Positions 37,380-47,160 of a stretch of DNA of 64,000 nt are shown one piece after another. Origin of the DNA: Marinobacter sp. 1-4A. GTDB lineage: Bacteria > Pseudomonadota > Gammaproteobacteria > Pseudomonadales > Oleiphilaceae. The DNA lies in NCBI RefSeq assembly GCF_016597725.1, contig NZ_VCGY01000004.1, positions 248,001 to 312,000 of the forward strand, read 5' to 3'. Position numbers and translations under genes: made by a program. Within the stretch, counting starts at the first letter, position 1. Every line of letters starts with the position of its first letter. The notes beneath the pieces were generated by a model. That model was not told where the DNA came from, did not search any database, and was given only the letters and a program-made list of their open reading frames with translations.

Positions 37380-38714
37380 TCAGACAGCGATTTCGATCCT
37401 TACTTGCAAACCACCTTTTAACCCGTTTGAAAACGAAATCTCGCCGCCATACCGATCAACTATCTCGCGCACGATAGCAAGGCCAAGCCCGTGTCCGGGT
37501 GTTTGTTCATCCAACCGTTTTCCTCTTTTGCCCAAGTGAATTCGTTTATCTTCTGCAACCCCGGGACCATCATCTGTGACAATGACCTGAACCAAACCAG
37601 TGCTTTGTTCCAAAGAGAGCTCAACGCATTCTGACGACCACTTCCCCGCATTATCGAGCAAGTTCCCTAATATTTCGTTCAAGTCGTGCTCCTCTATCGG
37701 CCAGCGAAACTCCTCAGTGAGTGACGTCGATAGCTCAAACGACTTTTCTGGATAGAGACGACCCAACATCCACAGTAGATCTCGAGCCTGTTTTACCGGA
37801 TATGCACTTTTGCCCACCTGTGGTCCGGCAAACTGGCTGCGGCGCATCTCTGCTTCCAGTTGTTTGTCGATATCACTTAAGCGCGACCCCATCTCATGTC
37901 TCAATTCATCATTAAGCGGCCGACTGGTATCTTCGAGAACCTGCCTGACGGCAGCGATGGGCGTTTTAACGCTGTGAGACAGGTTTGCGAGCGCTTCCCG
38001 GGAGCGCTCAAGCCGCTGGTCCAGAGAGTCCAGAAGTTGGTTGAGTTGTTGCACCAGTGGCCGGAATTCTTCCGGGGCCTCCACGTTTATCCGGGAAATT
38101 TCACCGCTCTGTAGACGTTTTAGAGTCGCCTTCAGTGATACAACTGGCCGCATCGACAAACTAATGCCGAACCAGATAATCCCCACGAGCAACAAGATCA
38201 ACAATATCGATACAATTGCGGTCCAGACATGCAGCTCAGCTTGGCTGTTTTGTAGCGCGCCCATGTCTTCTGAAACGATCACGGTAATAAGGGTGTCGTT
38301 CACCAAAAAGGATTTTCGATAGGCGAGGATATCGGAGGGTGCATCAGATATTTCGGCGCCGTGTACTCTGATACTTTTCTGCTCATCCGATTTCAGTAAT
38401 GGCCTCAGCAACGGATGCCAGGATTGGGGGGATATGACCGTTTGAGCGGAAGACTGGATAGCAAAGGCATGATGGAATACTTCTTCAAAATAATCCCCAG
38501 TCTGAAGCATGTCTATCTGGCCGCCGGCTTGGCGAATATGGTGCTCTAGAAAAGCCACTTCATCCTTCAAGCGGCTCTCCACAAATTCCCGGGACATTCG
38601 CTCCAGAAGCAATCCGTGCACAAACCATGCGATGGCCATCAAGCCAATGCCTGCGGGTAATAGCAGGAGCAGAAGTGCCCCTTTTATGGACACAGGCTTT
38701 CTAAACAGAGTCAT
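37380..38714 (-). CDS. Sensor histidine kinase of the copper island (CopS-like)
   Basis: A 444-residue kinase: membrane helices at about residues 11-32 and 155-178 around a periplasmic sensor domain, HAMP, and a phospho-His in LSHSVKTPIAA, the PhoQ-type H box instead of HELRTP. The ATPase domain has NLLDNAGKW, DDGPGV and GLGLAIV. Its start overlaps the regulator gene by 14 bases. The copper role is inferred from the boxes found at its own promoter and at copI, cus and other neighbours; copper sensing itself is not visible in the sequence. Confidence 0.88.
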   Translation of the reverse strand: MTLFRKPVSIKGALLLLLLPAGIGLMAIAWFVHGLLLERMSREFVESRLKDEVAFLEHHIRQAGGQIDMLQTGDYFEEVFHHAFAIQSSAQTVISPQSWHPLLRPLLKSDEQKSIRVHGAEISDAPSDILAYRKSFLVNDTLITVIVSEDMGALQNSQAELHVWTAIVSILLILLLVGIIWFGISLSMRPVVSLKATLKRLQSGEISRINVEAPEEFRPLVQQLNQLLDSLDQRLERSREALANLSHSVKTPIAAVRQVLEDTSRPLNDELRHEMGSRLSDIDKQLEAEMRRSQFAGPQVGKSAYPVKQARDLLWMLGRLYPEKSFELSTSLTEEFRWPIEEHDLNEILGNLLDNAGKWSSECVELSLEQSTGLVQVIVTDDGPGVAEDKRIHLGKRGKRLDEQTPGHGLGLAIVREIVDRYGGEISFSNGLKGGLQVRIEIAV

Positions 38715-39366
38715 TAAACAGATATCCCTGACCGCGCCGCGTTGCGATGGTTTCTGCGCCAACCAGTTTTCGCAGGCGCCGGATGTATGCCTCGATGATA
38801 TTTTCGTTGGGGCTTTCGTTTAGATTATATAGCTGCTCCATGAGCTGCTCTTTGGAGAATATATGACCAGGCCGTCCCATCAGACAGCGCAGTAACCGGA
38901 ATTCCGTACCGGTCAGGCTGTGTTCGGTGCCATCTTCGATTTGCAGGCATTGCCGATTCTCGTCGAGCTCAAACCGCCCCACTTTTACCGTTGAGTGAAC
39001 CCTGCCTTCGCTTCTGCGCATGATGGCGTTCAAACGGGCAATCAGCTCTTCCGTTTGAAAGGGTTTGGCCAGGTAGTCATCTGCGCCAGCTTTGAGGCCG
39101 TTTACCTTATCTTGCCAGTCCCCCCTTGCGGTGAGGATCAGTACCGGAAAAGTGACTTTGCTTGATCGCCACTTTCTCAGCACATCCAGACCGTTTCCAT
39201 CTGGCAGCCCGAGATCGAGCACGCCTGCTTTGTAGTCTTCCTGTTTTCCTAAAACTACCGCCTCTTTGGCTGTGTGGGTGATATCCACACTGAAGCCAGC
39301 CTTCTCAAGTTGGCTGGTAAGCCCCTCCGCAAGCAGTCGGTCATCCTCCACCAGCAGTAGTCTCAT
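38701..39366 (-). CDS. OmpR-family response regulator of the copper island (CopR-like)
   Basis: A 221-residue PhoP-like regulator: receiver domain with phospho-Asp in GVLDLGLPDG and Lys in YLAKPF, winged helix ending in ATRRGQGYLF. Divergent from copI across 205 bases that contain two TTCAG-N6-TTCAG repeats, one facing each way. This arrangement, plus five more copies in the island, makes it the best candidate for the island's activator and for autoregulation. Confidence 0.9.
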   Translation of the reverse strand: MRLLLVEDDRLLAEGLTSQLEKAGFSVDITHTAKEAVVLGKQEDYKAGVLDLGLPDGNGLDVLRKWRSSKVTFPVLILTARGDWQDKVNGLKAGADDYLAKPFQTEELIARLNAIMRRSEGRVHSTVKVGRFELDENRQCLQIEDGTEHSLTGTEFRLLRCLMGRPGHIFSKEQLMEQLYNLNESPNENIIEAYIRRLRKLVGAETIATRRGQGYLFNDSV

Positions 39367-39419
39367 GTATCGCTTCCTTTTTTAAGTCAGAACAGGCAAC
39401 AGCAGTGTCGCTTATCAAA

Positions 39420-39435
39420 CTGAATTGAGCCTGAA
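39420..39435 (-). promoter_or_regulatory. Cop box (a), facing copRS
   Basis: CTGAA-N6-CTGAA on the plus strand, i.e. TTCAG-N6-TTCAG read toward the regulator gene. After 10 bases a GACACT hexamer fits a weak -10. Ends 54 bases before the regulator start, so it probably mediates autoregulation. Confidence 0.72.
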
Positions 39436-39454
39436 CTGCAAATAAATCCGGATT

Positions 39455-39470
39455 TTCAGAAAGAGTTCAG
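39455..39470 (+). promoter_or_regulatory. Cop box (b), facing copI
   Basis: TTCAG-AAAGAG-TTCAG read toward copI. Ten bases downstream a GATGGT hexamer is a weak -10 candidate. The box lies 102 bases before the copI start, leaving a leader of roughly 80 bases. Confidence 0.75.
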
Positions 39471-39571
39471 GTTCGTGCGCGATGGTATCAAGCGTTTTAG
39501 CACAACATTCACGTTGCGGGGCAAACGCAGATTTCGAACGCACGTTACGCCGCACCATAGGAGAAGGTTTA

Positions 39572-40105
39572 ATGAGTCTAGCAAAGTTCGCAGTTGCAGC
39601 AGTTGCCATGTCAATTTCGTTAACAGCACTAGGCGCGGGTACCCACGGAGGCGGACACGGTCACAGCGCCAAGAGCGGCGAACCGGGTAAAGCGTCTGAT
39701 GCCAGTCGCAGCATTACAGTGGAGATGTATGACAACTACTACGAGCCTGAAGCTATCGAAGTCAAACCAGGAGAAACGGTGCGTTTTGTGGTTCAGAACA
39801 AAGGTCAATTGGTGCACGAGTTCAACATTGGCACCCCCGAGATGCACGAAGCCCATCAAAAAGAAATGATGATGATGGTTGAGCACGGCGCTATTCAGGG
39901 CGGAAAGCTCAATCACGACATGATGGAAATGGATATGGGGCACGGCAAGTCCATGAAGCACGACGACCCGAACAGCGTGCTGTTAGAGCCGGGAGAGAGC
40001 CAGGAAGTCATCTGGACGTTTTCTGAAAAGGGCAATATCGAGTTTGCCTGCAACGTGCCAGGGCACTATCAGGCAGGCATGTACGGCGAAGTAAATTTCA
40101 ACTGA
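39572..40105 (+). CDS. copI: Periplasmic cupredoxin (CopI-like)
   Basis: A 177-residue exported protein: Sec signal peptide (ending near TALGAG), a His-rich HGGGHGHS linker, then a cupredoxin fold. The type-1 copper ligands fit His in LVHEFNIG and the Cys-His-Met set in FACNVPGHYQAGM. A Met-rich insertion (KEMMMMVEHG, MMEMDMGHGK) resembles the CopI branch, which confers copper tolerance. Start at 39572 follows AGGAGAAGG. It leads the copI-copA-copB cluster, with a cop box upstream. Confidence 0.88.
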   Translation: MSLAKFAVAAVAMSISLTALGAGTHGGGHGHSAKSGEPGKASDASRSITVEMYDNYYEPEAIEVKPGETVRFVVQNKGQLVHEFNIGTPEMHEAHQKEMMMMVEHGAIQGGKLNHDMMEMDMGHGKSMKHDDPNSVLLEPGESQEVIWTFSEKGNIEFACNVPGHYQAGMYGEVNFN

Positions 40106-40199
40106 ATACTTTCGAACAAGTAACAGTTTATCGCGCCCGCTCAATAGCCGGCGCGTTGGGATCTTTGAATACGACGAAGTATTTCGGGAGCAGTTGATC

Positions 40200-41933
40200 A
40201 TGAAGAGGACTCTTGTCGCAGGCACTTTAAGCCTGCTTTTACCCGCTATTGGCTTAGCGGGTGAATACAACCTGACCGTGGACCGAGTGACAATCGATAC
40301 CGGGGAATTTGTGAAAGAGGGGGTAGGTTACAACGGCAAATCTCCCGGCCCCACTTTACGCTTCAAAGAGGGAGAAGAGGTTTCCATCAACGTTACCAAC
40401 AACCTTGACGAGATGACCTCTATTCACTGGCACGGTTTGATTCTTCCCTTTGAGCAGGATGGTGTTCCGGGGATCAGCTTTCCTGGCATCAAACCCGGGG
40501 AGACGTTCACTTACAAGTTTCCCATTACACAATCGGGAACTTACTGGTTCCACAGCCACTCGGGCTTTCAGGAGCCGGAGGGGGCCTTTGGTTCCATTAT
40601 CATCGAACCAGAAGGGCGAGAGCCGTTTCGCTACGATCGCGAATACGTGGTTCAGTTGACGGATAAGCACCCGCACGCCAGCGAACGGGTTATGCGCAAC
40701 CTCAAGATAACGCCGGATTACTACAACCGTAAACAGCAAACCGTGGGTGAGTTCTTTTCAGACGCTTCAGAAAACGGCTTCCTGAACACTGTGAAAGAAC
40801 GCTTGGCATGGGGCGACATGCGCATGATGCAGGCCGATGTTGAGGATCTGCAGGGTTTTACCGGCATGATTAATGGCAAAGGTCCGGAACAGAACTGGAC
40901 AGGTCTCTTTGAGCCCGGCGAGCGAGTTCGGCTGCGTTTTATCAACTCATCCGCAATGACCTATTTCGACATCCGGATTCCGGGCCTGGAAATGACCGTC
41001 GTGCAGGCCGATGGCAATAACGTACAGCCGGTCAATGTGGATGAATTCCGTATCGGCGTCGCGGAAACCTACGACGTGATCGTTCGGCCCAAGGACGAGC
41101 AGGCCTATACGATTTTTGCCGAGTCCATGGGACGCTCCGGCTATGCGCGAGCAACGCTGGCGCCAGAGGAGGGGATGGAAGCGCCTGTTCCCGGATTACG
41201 TGAGCCCGCACGATTGACCATGGCGGACATGGGCGGCATGCCGGGAATGGATCACGGGGATATGCCCGGCATGGATCACGGCGACATGGGCGATCACGGT
41301 GACATGGTCGGCGAAAACGAGATGGCCGATATGTCTGATATGGATCATTCCCGGATGGAGGGTATGGATCATAGCTCGATGACGATGCCCGAGGGTGGTG
41401 CAAGTGATCCCTTTTACGCCAAAGGCAGCGGGCTGGTTCCGACCGCAGCCAATGGCGGCAAATTCCTCTCCTACGCCGACCTCAAAGCACAGAAGCCACT
41501 TTACGAAGAACGGGAGCCTGCACGGGAAATCGAGTTGCGCCTCACAGGCAACATGGAACGCTATACCTGGAGCATCAATGGCGTTAAATACGAGGACGCT
41601 GAGCCCATACGCCTGAAATATGGCGAACGAGTTCGCTTCAAATTTGTAAACGAAACCATGATGACGCACCCCATGCACCTGCACGGTATGTGGTCGATTC
41701 TCGATGTTGGCGCGGGCCAATGGAATCCGATCAAACACACCGTCAGTGTGCAGCCTGGTACCACGGTTTACATGGAAACCGAAGTGGATGCGCCTGGGCA
41801 GTGGGCCTTCCATTGCCACCTGACTTACCACATGGCGGCTGGCATGTTCCGAAAAGTGATTGTTGAGGGTGGGCCGGAATCGACACAGGCCGCATCCAGT
41901 GAGCAGCTGAGCGAAGTTGGGGGTGACGTATGA
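40200..41933 (+). CDS. copA: Multicopper oxidase CopA
   Basis: A 577-residue periplasmic oxidase that oxidises Cu(I) and other substrates with reduction of O2. All four copper-binding motifs are visible: HWHG, WFHSHS, HPMHLHG and HCHLTYHMAAGM (type-1 Cys and axial Met). A Met/His-rich loop around residues 340-395 (repeats of MPGMDHGDM type) suits Cu(I) binding. The leader MKRTLVAG looks like Sec type and lacks the twin-arginine that most CopA proteins use. ATG 40200 follows GGGAG. It overlaps copB by 4 bases. Confidence 0.92.
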   Translation: MKRTLVAGTLSLLLPAIGLAGEYNLTVDRVTIDTGEFVKEGVGYNGKSPGPTLRFKEGEEVSINVTNNLDEMTSIHWHGLILPFEQDGVPGISFPGIKPGETFTYKFPITQSGTYWFHSHSGFQEPEGAFGSIIIEPEGREPFRYDREYVVQLTDKHPHASERVMRNLKITPDYYNRKQQTVGEFFSDASENGFLNTVKERLAWGDMRMMQADVEDLQGFTGMINGKGPEQNWTGLFEPGERVRLRFINSSAMTYFDIRIPGLEMTVVQADGNNVQPVNVDEFRIGVAETYDVIVRPKDEQAYTIFAESMGRSGYARATLAPEEGMEAPVPGLREPARLTMADMGGMPGMDHGDMPGMDHGDMGDHGDMVGENEMADMSDMDHSRMEGMDHSSMTMPEGGASDPFYAKGSGLVPTAANGGKFLSYADLKAQKPLYEEREPAREIELRLTGNMERYTWSINGVKYEDAEPIRLKYGERVRFKFVNETMMTHPMHLHGMWSILDVGAGQWNPIKHTVSVQPGTTVYMETEVDAPGQWAFHCHLTYHMAAGMFRKVIVEGGPESTQAASSEQLSEVGGDV

Positions 41934-42679
41934 AGCTTTGGATACCGGTGATTGCAAGCGCGGTTGTGAGCCTGAGTGTCATACCGGTGTTGGCATCCGC
42001 TCAAGAACGGATGCCGGACACCACCCAGCGCAAGCAACCGCTGAAGGTGTGGGGTGCGCAGTTCGAAGAGCTTGAATACCGTTACAGTGACGACGATGAG
42101 GAAGCAGGCGTCTGGGACGCGGATTTCTTCTACGGCACTGACAATTTCAAAGCTCGCTGGCTTACTAGTGGCGAGTATTCCTTCGAAGAGCGAGCCTACG
42201 AAAAACTCGAAAATCAGTTGGTCGGGCAAATTCCCATATCCAAGTTTTTCGACGCAAAAGCCGGGGTACGATTCGACACACCGGAAGGGCCGGATCGAAC
42301 CTATGCGGTTCTTGGCGTCGCGGGTCTGGCGCCGCAGTGGTTGGAAATCGATGCGAACCTTTACGTGAGCAAGGACGGCGACACTTCTGCTGATCTGGAT
42401 GCAGAGTATGAATTGCTGCTCACCAATTACTGGATACTCACAGCTACTTTCGATGCAACGGTGGCATTCAGCGAGGATCGAGAAATTGGAGTCGGCAAGG
42501 GCCTGGTATCCACAGAAAGCGGATTACGGTTGAGCTACGACCTGATTGACCGCGCCTTCTCGCCTTACGTGGGTGTTGTTCACGAACGTAAATACGGTGA
42601 CACGGCGGATTACGCCAGAGCCGGTGTCGGAAGCACAGAGGATTGGTTTGCGGTTATTGGGGCTCGGCTCTCCTTCTGA
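41930..42679 (+). CDS. copB: Outer-membrane copper resistance protein CopB
   Basis: A 249-residue protein of the CopB family: signal peptide (cleavage near ASAQE), then a predicted beta-barrel with the typical conserved GTDNFKARWLTSGEY and FFDAKAGVR blocks and a C-terminal aromatic residue (GARLSF) that fits outer-membrane insertion. Its start overlaps the copA stop (ATGA). The long N-terminal Met-rich repeat found in some CopB proteins is absent. A strong terminator follows. Confidence 0.9.
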   Translation: MKLWIPVIASAVVSLSVIPVLASAQERMPDTTQRKQPLKVWGAQFEELEYRYSDDDEEAGVWDADFFYGTDNFKARWLTSGEYSFEERAYEKLENQLVGQIPISKFFDAKAGVRFDTPEGPDRTYAVLGVAGLAPQWLEIDANLYVSKDGDTSADLDAEYELLLTNYWILTATFDATVAFSEDREIGVGKGLVSTESGLRLSYDLIDRAFSPYVGVVHERKYGDTADYARAGVGSTEDWFAVIGARLSF

Positions 42680-42685
42680 GGTGAC

Positions 42686-42720
42686 AAACAGGCCAGGGCA
42701 GCAGCCCCTGGCCTGTTTCT
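42686..42720 (+). terminator. Rho-independent terminator after copB
   Basis: A perfect 13-base-pair stem (42686-42698 with 42706-42718) and a 7-base loop; the right arm ends in TTT and is followed by CTTC. It closes the copI-copA-copB transcript seven bases after the copB stop. Confidence 0.87.
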
Positions 42721-42775
42721 TCATACATTGATGTAACGCAAATTACGGTATGCGTGGGTCTTTTGCGCTCCGATT

Positions 42776-42791
42776 TTCAGTTGTAATTCAG
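42776..42791 (+). promoter_or_regulatory. Cop box (c), before the HMA-like gene and downstream genes
   Basis: TTCAG-TTGTAA-TTCAG with TCTGAT exactly 10 bases downstream as -10. It follows the copB terminator and precedes the unit of small protein, APC permease and perhaps the P-type ATPase. Confidence 0.75.
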
Positions 42792-42841
42792 TTGGACATG
42801 TTCTGATGGAGACTGGGACACGGGTTGAGAGGTGCAACATC

Positions 42842-43195
42842 ATGACTAAAGTCCACAAAGCAACAAATCAGGAGCAGTTTCTGCTTCGGCGCAAACTGAC
42901 GGTTGAAGGCCTTTCTGAGGTTCAATGGAGCGACTTGATCCAGGAGCTGAACCATCATCCATGTGTGGATTTTGCGGAGGCTAAACCGGAAGGAAAGCTG
43001 ATTGCTGTGTTTGATGGAACACATTGGTCCACTGACGAGTTGGTTGCTCTTGTTGAAGCTAACGGGGGGCGTTTAAAAAGCGGTTGGTGGCACCGACAAA
43101 AGCTCGCGTGGTATCGGTTCACCGATGACAACGTCCGTGCAAACGCAAAGCATGAGCCGTTTTGCTGTTCGAAAATCCCACCCATGAAAAAATAA
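42842..43195 (+). CDS. Small protein, possible HMA-like fold, unknown function
   Basis: A 117-residue cytoplasmic protein with no signal peptide. Its central part (residues about 15-80, LRRKLTVEGLSEVQWSDLIQELNHHP, then GKLIAVFDGTHWSTDELVALVEANGG) reads like a ferredoxin-like beta-alpha-beta heavy-metal-associated fold, but the usual CxxC is missing. The C-terminus holds CC. It is the first gene after cop box (c) and is followed by the APC permease 11 bases later. I do not recognise a named family; metal handling is inferred from context. Start at 42842 with GAGGTG upstream. Confidence 0.6.
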   Translation: MTKVHKATNQEQFLLRRKLTVEGLSEVQWSDLIQELNHHPCVDFAEAKPEGKLIAVFDGTHWSTDELVALVEANGGRLKSGWWHRQKLAWYRFTDDNVRANAKHEPFCCSKIPPMKK

Positions 43196-43206
43196 CAGGA
43201 GTTTCA

Positions 43207-44559
43207 ATGAGCAGGGAGCAAGACAGAACCACTCGCTACAAGGAAGGTAGCCTGAGCCTATCAGGGACCGTCATGCTGGGCACCGGCGTCATGATTGGCG
43301 CCGGTATCTTTGCGCTGACCGGACAAATGGCCCAGATGGCCGGGGCTCTTTTTCCACTGGCCTTTCTCGCGGCAGCAATCGTTGTGTCGTTCAGCGCCTA
43401 CTCCTATATCAAGATTTCCAATGCCTACCCATCGGCGGGTGGTATTGGCATGTATCTTCATAAGGCTTATGGGGACAAGCTGGCAACGGCATTTAACGCG
43501 CTATTGATGTATTTCTCCATGGTGATTGCCCAGAGCTTCCTGGCTCGAACATTCGGGTCATACACCATGCAATTGTTCGGCGGCGATGAAAGCGGGCGCA
43601 TGGTTTCCATCCTGGGTGTGTCGCTGATTGTTGCGGCATTCCTGATCAACTTGCTTGGTAACCGCTGGATTCAGGGCACAGCGTCGTTGATCGGGATCCT
43701 CAAGATTGGCGGTATTCTGGTGTTTGGTTTGGTGGGTGTCTGGCTGGCGGACAGCCTTGCGGTCGATTTTTCCAGAAGTGGTGAGGCTGGCACTGCCGGC
43801 AACTTTCTGGGTGCAACGGCACTGGGCATCTTGGCCTTCAAGGGGTTCACCACCATTACCAACAGCGGCTCCGAGGTGAAAAACCCGCATCGCAATGTCG
43901 GTCGCGCGATTGTCATCTCCATTGCCGTCTGCGTTGTGCTCTACACACTGGTGGGATTCGCTGTTTCAAGCAATCTCTCCCTCTCTGAAATTATTGAAAC
44001 TCAGGACTATTCTTTGGCAGCGGCAGCGCGCCCGGCACTGGGTGATTACGGCCTGTGGTTCACAGTTGTGCTCGCCATGATGGCAACGGCCGGAGGCATT
44101 CTCGCAAGTATTTTTGCAGTCTCTCGCATGCTGGCCATGCTGACCGAGATGAAGCTGGTGCCCCATAGCCACTTTGGAATGCCTGGCAGCATCCAGAAAC
44201 ACACTCTTGTATACACCGTGGTGCTCGGCCTGGTTCTGACCGCTTTCTTCGATCTATCAAGAATTGCAGCACTGGGCATTGTGTTTTATCTGATCATGGA
44301 TATATCCATTCATTGGGGCGTGCTGCGCTACCTGCATCAGGATGTGAAGGCTGCGAGATGGGTACCAGCGGTGGCGATCATCCTGGATTTAATGATTCTG
44401 GGCGGCTTTGTGTGGGTCAAGCTGAACACCGACCCCTTTGTAATAGGCGTGGCGGTGGCCACAATGGTTGTAATAGCGGTTGCCGAGCAGATATTCCTGA
44501 AGTCGTCCGCTAGAAGAAAGTCGCTAAACAGTGATGAATCTCATGAACACCATCACTGA
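43207..44559 (+). CDS. APC-superfamily amino-acid permease-like transporter
   Basis: A 450-residue permease with about 12 membrane helices. The first-helix GTGVMIGAGIFALTGQ and the GFTTITNSGSEVKNPHRN loop are diagnostic of the APC family. The C-terminus carries the His motif HEHHH. A transporter of this type in a copper island is unusual; amino-acid or polyamine uptake could supply a metal chelator or repair metabolism, which is inference. ATG 43207 with AGGAG five bases upstream; the longer reading overlaps the small gene before it. Confidence 0.83.
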   Translation: MSREQDRTTRYKEGSLSLSGTVMLGTGVMIGAGIFALTGQMAQMAGALFPLAFLAAAIVVSFSAYSYIKISNAYPSAGGIGMYLHKAYGDKLATAFNALLMYFSMVIAQSFLARTFGSYTMQLFGGDESGRMVSILGVSLIVAAFLINLLGNRWIQGTASLIGILKIGGILVFGLVGVWLADSLAVDFSRSGEAGTAGNFLGATALGILAFKGFTTITNSGSEVKNPHRNVGRAIVISIAVCVVLYTLVGFAVSSNLSLSEIIETQDYSLAAAARPALGDYGLWFTVVLAMMATAGGILASIFAVSRMLAMLTEMKLVPHSHFGMPGSIQKHTLVYTVVLGLVLTAFFDLSRIAALGIVFYLIMDISIHWGVLRYLHQDVKAARWVPAVAIILDLMILGGFVWVKLNTDPFVIGVAVATMVVIAVAEQIFLKSSARRKSLNSDESHEHHH

Positions 44560-44589
44560 CATTCAACACGCAAATCGGAGGGTAACCCC

Positions 44590-44817
44590 ATGATGGAAGG
44601 GGATATGTTTGGGAATACAATGTGGGCAGGGCATTGGCTATGGATGCTGGTCATCGCCATTGTTGTGGTCATACCCGCGTGGCGGATCTGTCAGCGTACC
44701 GGTTACCCCGGTTGGATGGGAATATTGATCCTTATACCGATGGTAAACCTGGTTCTTCTATATTTCGTTGCGTTTGCGGATTGGCCGGCAGATAAAGCAG
44801 GAGCGCGTAATGAGTGA
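44590..44817 (+). CDS. Small two-helix membrane protein
   Basis: A 75-residue protein with two hydrophobic helices ([20 protein letters not shown] and [19 protein letters not shown]) and a Met/His-containing N-terminus ([16 protein letters not shown]). GGAGGG lies about 8 bases before the first ATG. The stop overlaps the P-type ATPase start by 8 bases. Similar small membrane proteins accompany copper ATPases; function is unknown. Confidence 0.72.
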   Translation: MMEGDMFGNTMWAGHWLWMLVIAIVVVIPAWRICQRTGYPGWMGILILIPMVNLVLLYFVAFADWPADKAGARNE

Positions 44818-47122
44818 GCATCACGATGAACACGCTGTTAAAGACCCGGTTTGCGGAATGTCTGTAGACCCCCATGCCGCGGAGCATCGCAGCCGGCATG
44901 CTGGCAAAAACTGGTATTTCTGTTCTTCCCGATGTCAGACGAAGTTTGATGAAAGCCCGGATAAATACCTCGGGGAGAAACAGGAGCCTGCGGAGCCGGC
45001 AGCCCCCGGAACCATGTTTACCTGCCCGATGCACCCGGAGATTCGTCAGCAAGGGCCTGGAGATTGCCCGATTTGCGGCATGGGTCTGGAGCCGGAACAA
45101 GTGAGCCTCGACGACGGGCCTTCGGCAGAGCTTACGGATATGACTCGTCGATTCTGGATTGGACTGCTTCTCGCATTTCCGGTGTTTTTGCTTGAAATGG
45201 GCGGCCACCTCACAGGCCTCGATCACATCCTGTCGCCGCAAACTTCTAACTGGATTCAGTTGGTGCTGGCAACGCCTGTTGTTGTCTGGAGTGGTTGGCC
45301 GTTCTTTGTTCGGGGCTGGAAATCAGTTCTCAGCCGCAACCTGAACATGTTCACGTTGATTGCTATGGGTACTGGCGTTGCGCTGATCTATAGCCTTGTG
45401 GCGACCTTGGTTCCACAGATTTTCCCCGATGCTTTCCGTCAGGTGGACGGCTCGGTCGCCGTTTATTTCGAAGCGGCTGCGGTTATTGTGGTGCTTGTGT
45501 TGCTTGGGCAAGTGCTGGAACTCCGTGCTAGAGAGAAAACCTCGGGTGCGATAAAAGCGCTTCTGGATCTGGCCCCGGCCACGGCAAGAAAGCTGGATGA
45601 CGACGGGGGCGAGTCCGACGTTTCTCTTGATCAGGTGAAGGTTGGTGACCGTTTGCGAGTGCGCCCCGGCGATAAAGTGCCCTTGGATGGAGAGATTCTT
45701 GAGGGGCGCTCGAATGTCGACGAATCCCTGGTGACGGGTGAACCCCTGGCTGTGAGCAAGCAGGCGGGTGACCAGGTGATTGGTGGCAGCATGAACCAGC
45801 AAGGCGGGTTCATCATGCGAGCTGACAAAGTCGGGCGCGACACCATGCTGTCGCAGATTGTGCAGATGGTAGCAAACGCACAGCGCAGCCGTGCGCCGAT
45901 TCAGGCTCTGGTAGACAAAGTGTCCGGTTGGTTTGTTCCAGTAGTCATCGTGATCGCCGTTATTGCCTTTATTGTCTGGTCCGTCGTCGGGCCGACACCA
46001 CCAATGGCCTATGGCCTTATTGCAGCGGTGAGCGTGCTGATTATTGCGTGCCCATGCGCTCTTGGCCTGGCTACGCCTATGTCAATCATGGTTGGCGTAG
46101 GGCGAGGCGCACAAAATGGCGTGTTGATCCGTGATGCCGAAGCGCTTGAGCGTATGGAGAAGGTCGATACGGTGGTGGTCGATAAAACCGGCACACTCAC
46201 CGAAGGTAAGCCCAAGGTGACGAAACTGGTTCCGGCTAACGACTTCAGTGAAGAAGATCTGATGCGATATGCCGGTGGCCTGGAGAAGGGCAGTGAGCAC
46301 CCGCTTGCGCATGCGATTCTTGATAAAGCCAAAGCCATGGAACTTGCCTTGCCGGATGCAGAGGAGTTCGACTCGCCCAATGGTAAAGGTGTAACCGGCA
46401 AGATTGATGGGAAAAGCGTTCTGATTGGTAACCGGTTGTTGATGGAGTCACAAGGTGTCGACACCTCTGCCTTTGAAGAAAAGGCGGATCAGCTTCGTGT
46501 GGATGGAGCGACGGTGATATTCACCGCAGTGGATGGTCAGGTTTGTGGGTTGATTGCCATTGCAGATCCCATAAAACCAACCACCGAAGCAGCTATAACC
46601 TCGTTGCAGAAGGACGGCATCCGCGTGGTTATGCTGACAGGTGATAACCAGACCTCTGCCGAAGCCGTTGCCCGCAAGCTCCATATCGATGAAGTCAAAG
46701 CAGAAGTGCTGCCAGAGGACAAAGCGAAGATCGTCCAGCAATTCAAGGATCAGGGCCGTATCGTGGTCATGGCCGGAGACGGTGTGAACGATGCTCCGGC
46801 GCTGGCTACGGCCGATGTGGGCGTAGCTATGGGTACCGGCACAGATGTTGCGATTGAAAGCGCGGGCGTAACCCTTTTGCGTGGAGATCTGATGGGTATT
46901 GTGGAAGCGCGTCATTTATCAATCGCGACCATGCGCAACATACGGCAAAACCTGTTTTTTGCCTTTATCTATAACGCGGCGGGTATACCGATTGCGGCCG
47001 GTGTGCTTTACCCGCTCGCAGGGATTCTCTTATCACCAATTTTTGCAGCTGCAGCGATGTCACTGTCTTCGGTGAGCGTCATTGCCAATGCGCTGCGATT
47101 GCGGGTGGTTAAGTTGAAATAA
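44810..47122 (+). CDS. Copper-exporting P1B-type ATPase with YHS and HMBD domains
   Basis: A 770-residue Cu(I) exporter. Residues about 12-60 form a YHS-like domain ([10 protein letters not shown] ... [10 protein letters not shown]), residues about 80-110 a heavy-metal-binding domain ([13 protein letters not shown], here [11 protein letters not shown] with CPICGM). These replace the usual CxxC metal-binding domains of CopA. The membrane motif is CPC in [13 protein letters not shown], with DKTGTLTEG (phospho-Asp), SEHPLAHAI and [10 protein letters not shown] intact. ATG 44810 follows CAGGAG and overlaps the small gene. It pumps Cu(I) to the periplasm, where CopA and Cus proteins act. Confidence 0.93.
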   Translation: MSEHHDEHAVKDPVCGMSVDPHAAEHRSRHAGKNWYFCSSRCQTKFDESPDKYLGEKQEPAEPAAPGTMFTCPMHPEIRQQGPGDCPICGMGLEPEQVSLDDGPSAELTDMTRRFWIGLLLAFPVFLLEMGGHLTGLDHILSPQTSNWIQLVLATPVVVWSGWPFFVRGWKSVLSRNLNMFTLIAMGTGVALIYSLVATLVPQIFPDAFRQVDGSVAVYFEAAAVIVVLVLLGQVLELRAREKTSGAIKALLDLAPATARKLDDDGGESDVSLDQVKVGDRLRVRPGDKVPLDGEILEGRSNVDESLVTGEPLAVSKQAGDQVIGGSMNQQGGFIMRADKVGRDTMLSQIVQMVANAQRSRAPIQALVDKVSGWFVPVVIVIAVIAFIVWSVVGPTPPMAYGLIAAVSVLIIACPCALGLATPMSIMVGVGRGAQNGVLIRDAEALERMEKVDTVVVDKTGTLTEGKPKVTKLVPANDFSEEDLMRYAGGLEKGSEHPLAHAILDKAKAMELALPDAEEFDSPNGKGVTGKIDGKSVLIGNRLLMESQGVDTSAFEEKADQLRVDGATVIFTAVDGQVCGLIAIADPIKPTTEAAITSLQKDGIRVVMLTGDNQTSAEAVARKLHIDEVKAEVLPEDKAKIVQQFKDQGRIVVMAGDGVNDAPALATADVGVAMGTGTDVAIESAGVTLLRGDLMGIVEARHLSIATMRNIRQNLFFAFIYNAAGIPIAAGVLYPLAGILLSPIFAAAAMSLSSVSVIANALRLRVVKLK

Positions 47123-47160
47123 ACAAGGTTTGAGGAGTTCTTGAACAGAGGTACAAAGAT

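Noticed and set aside
39482..39571. Longer reading of copI from 39482
   Set aside because: The AGGAGAAGG before 39572 and the clear signal peptide after it decide the start; the extra N-terminus is not family-like.
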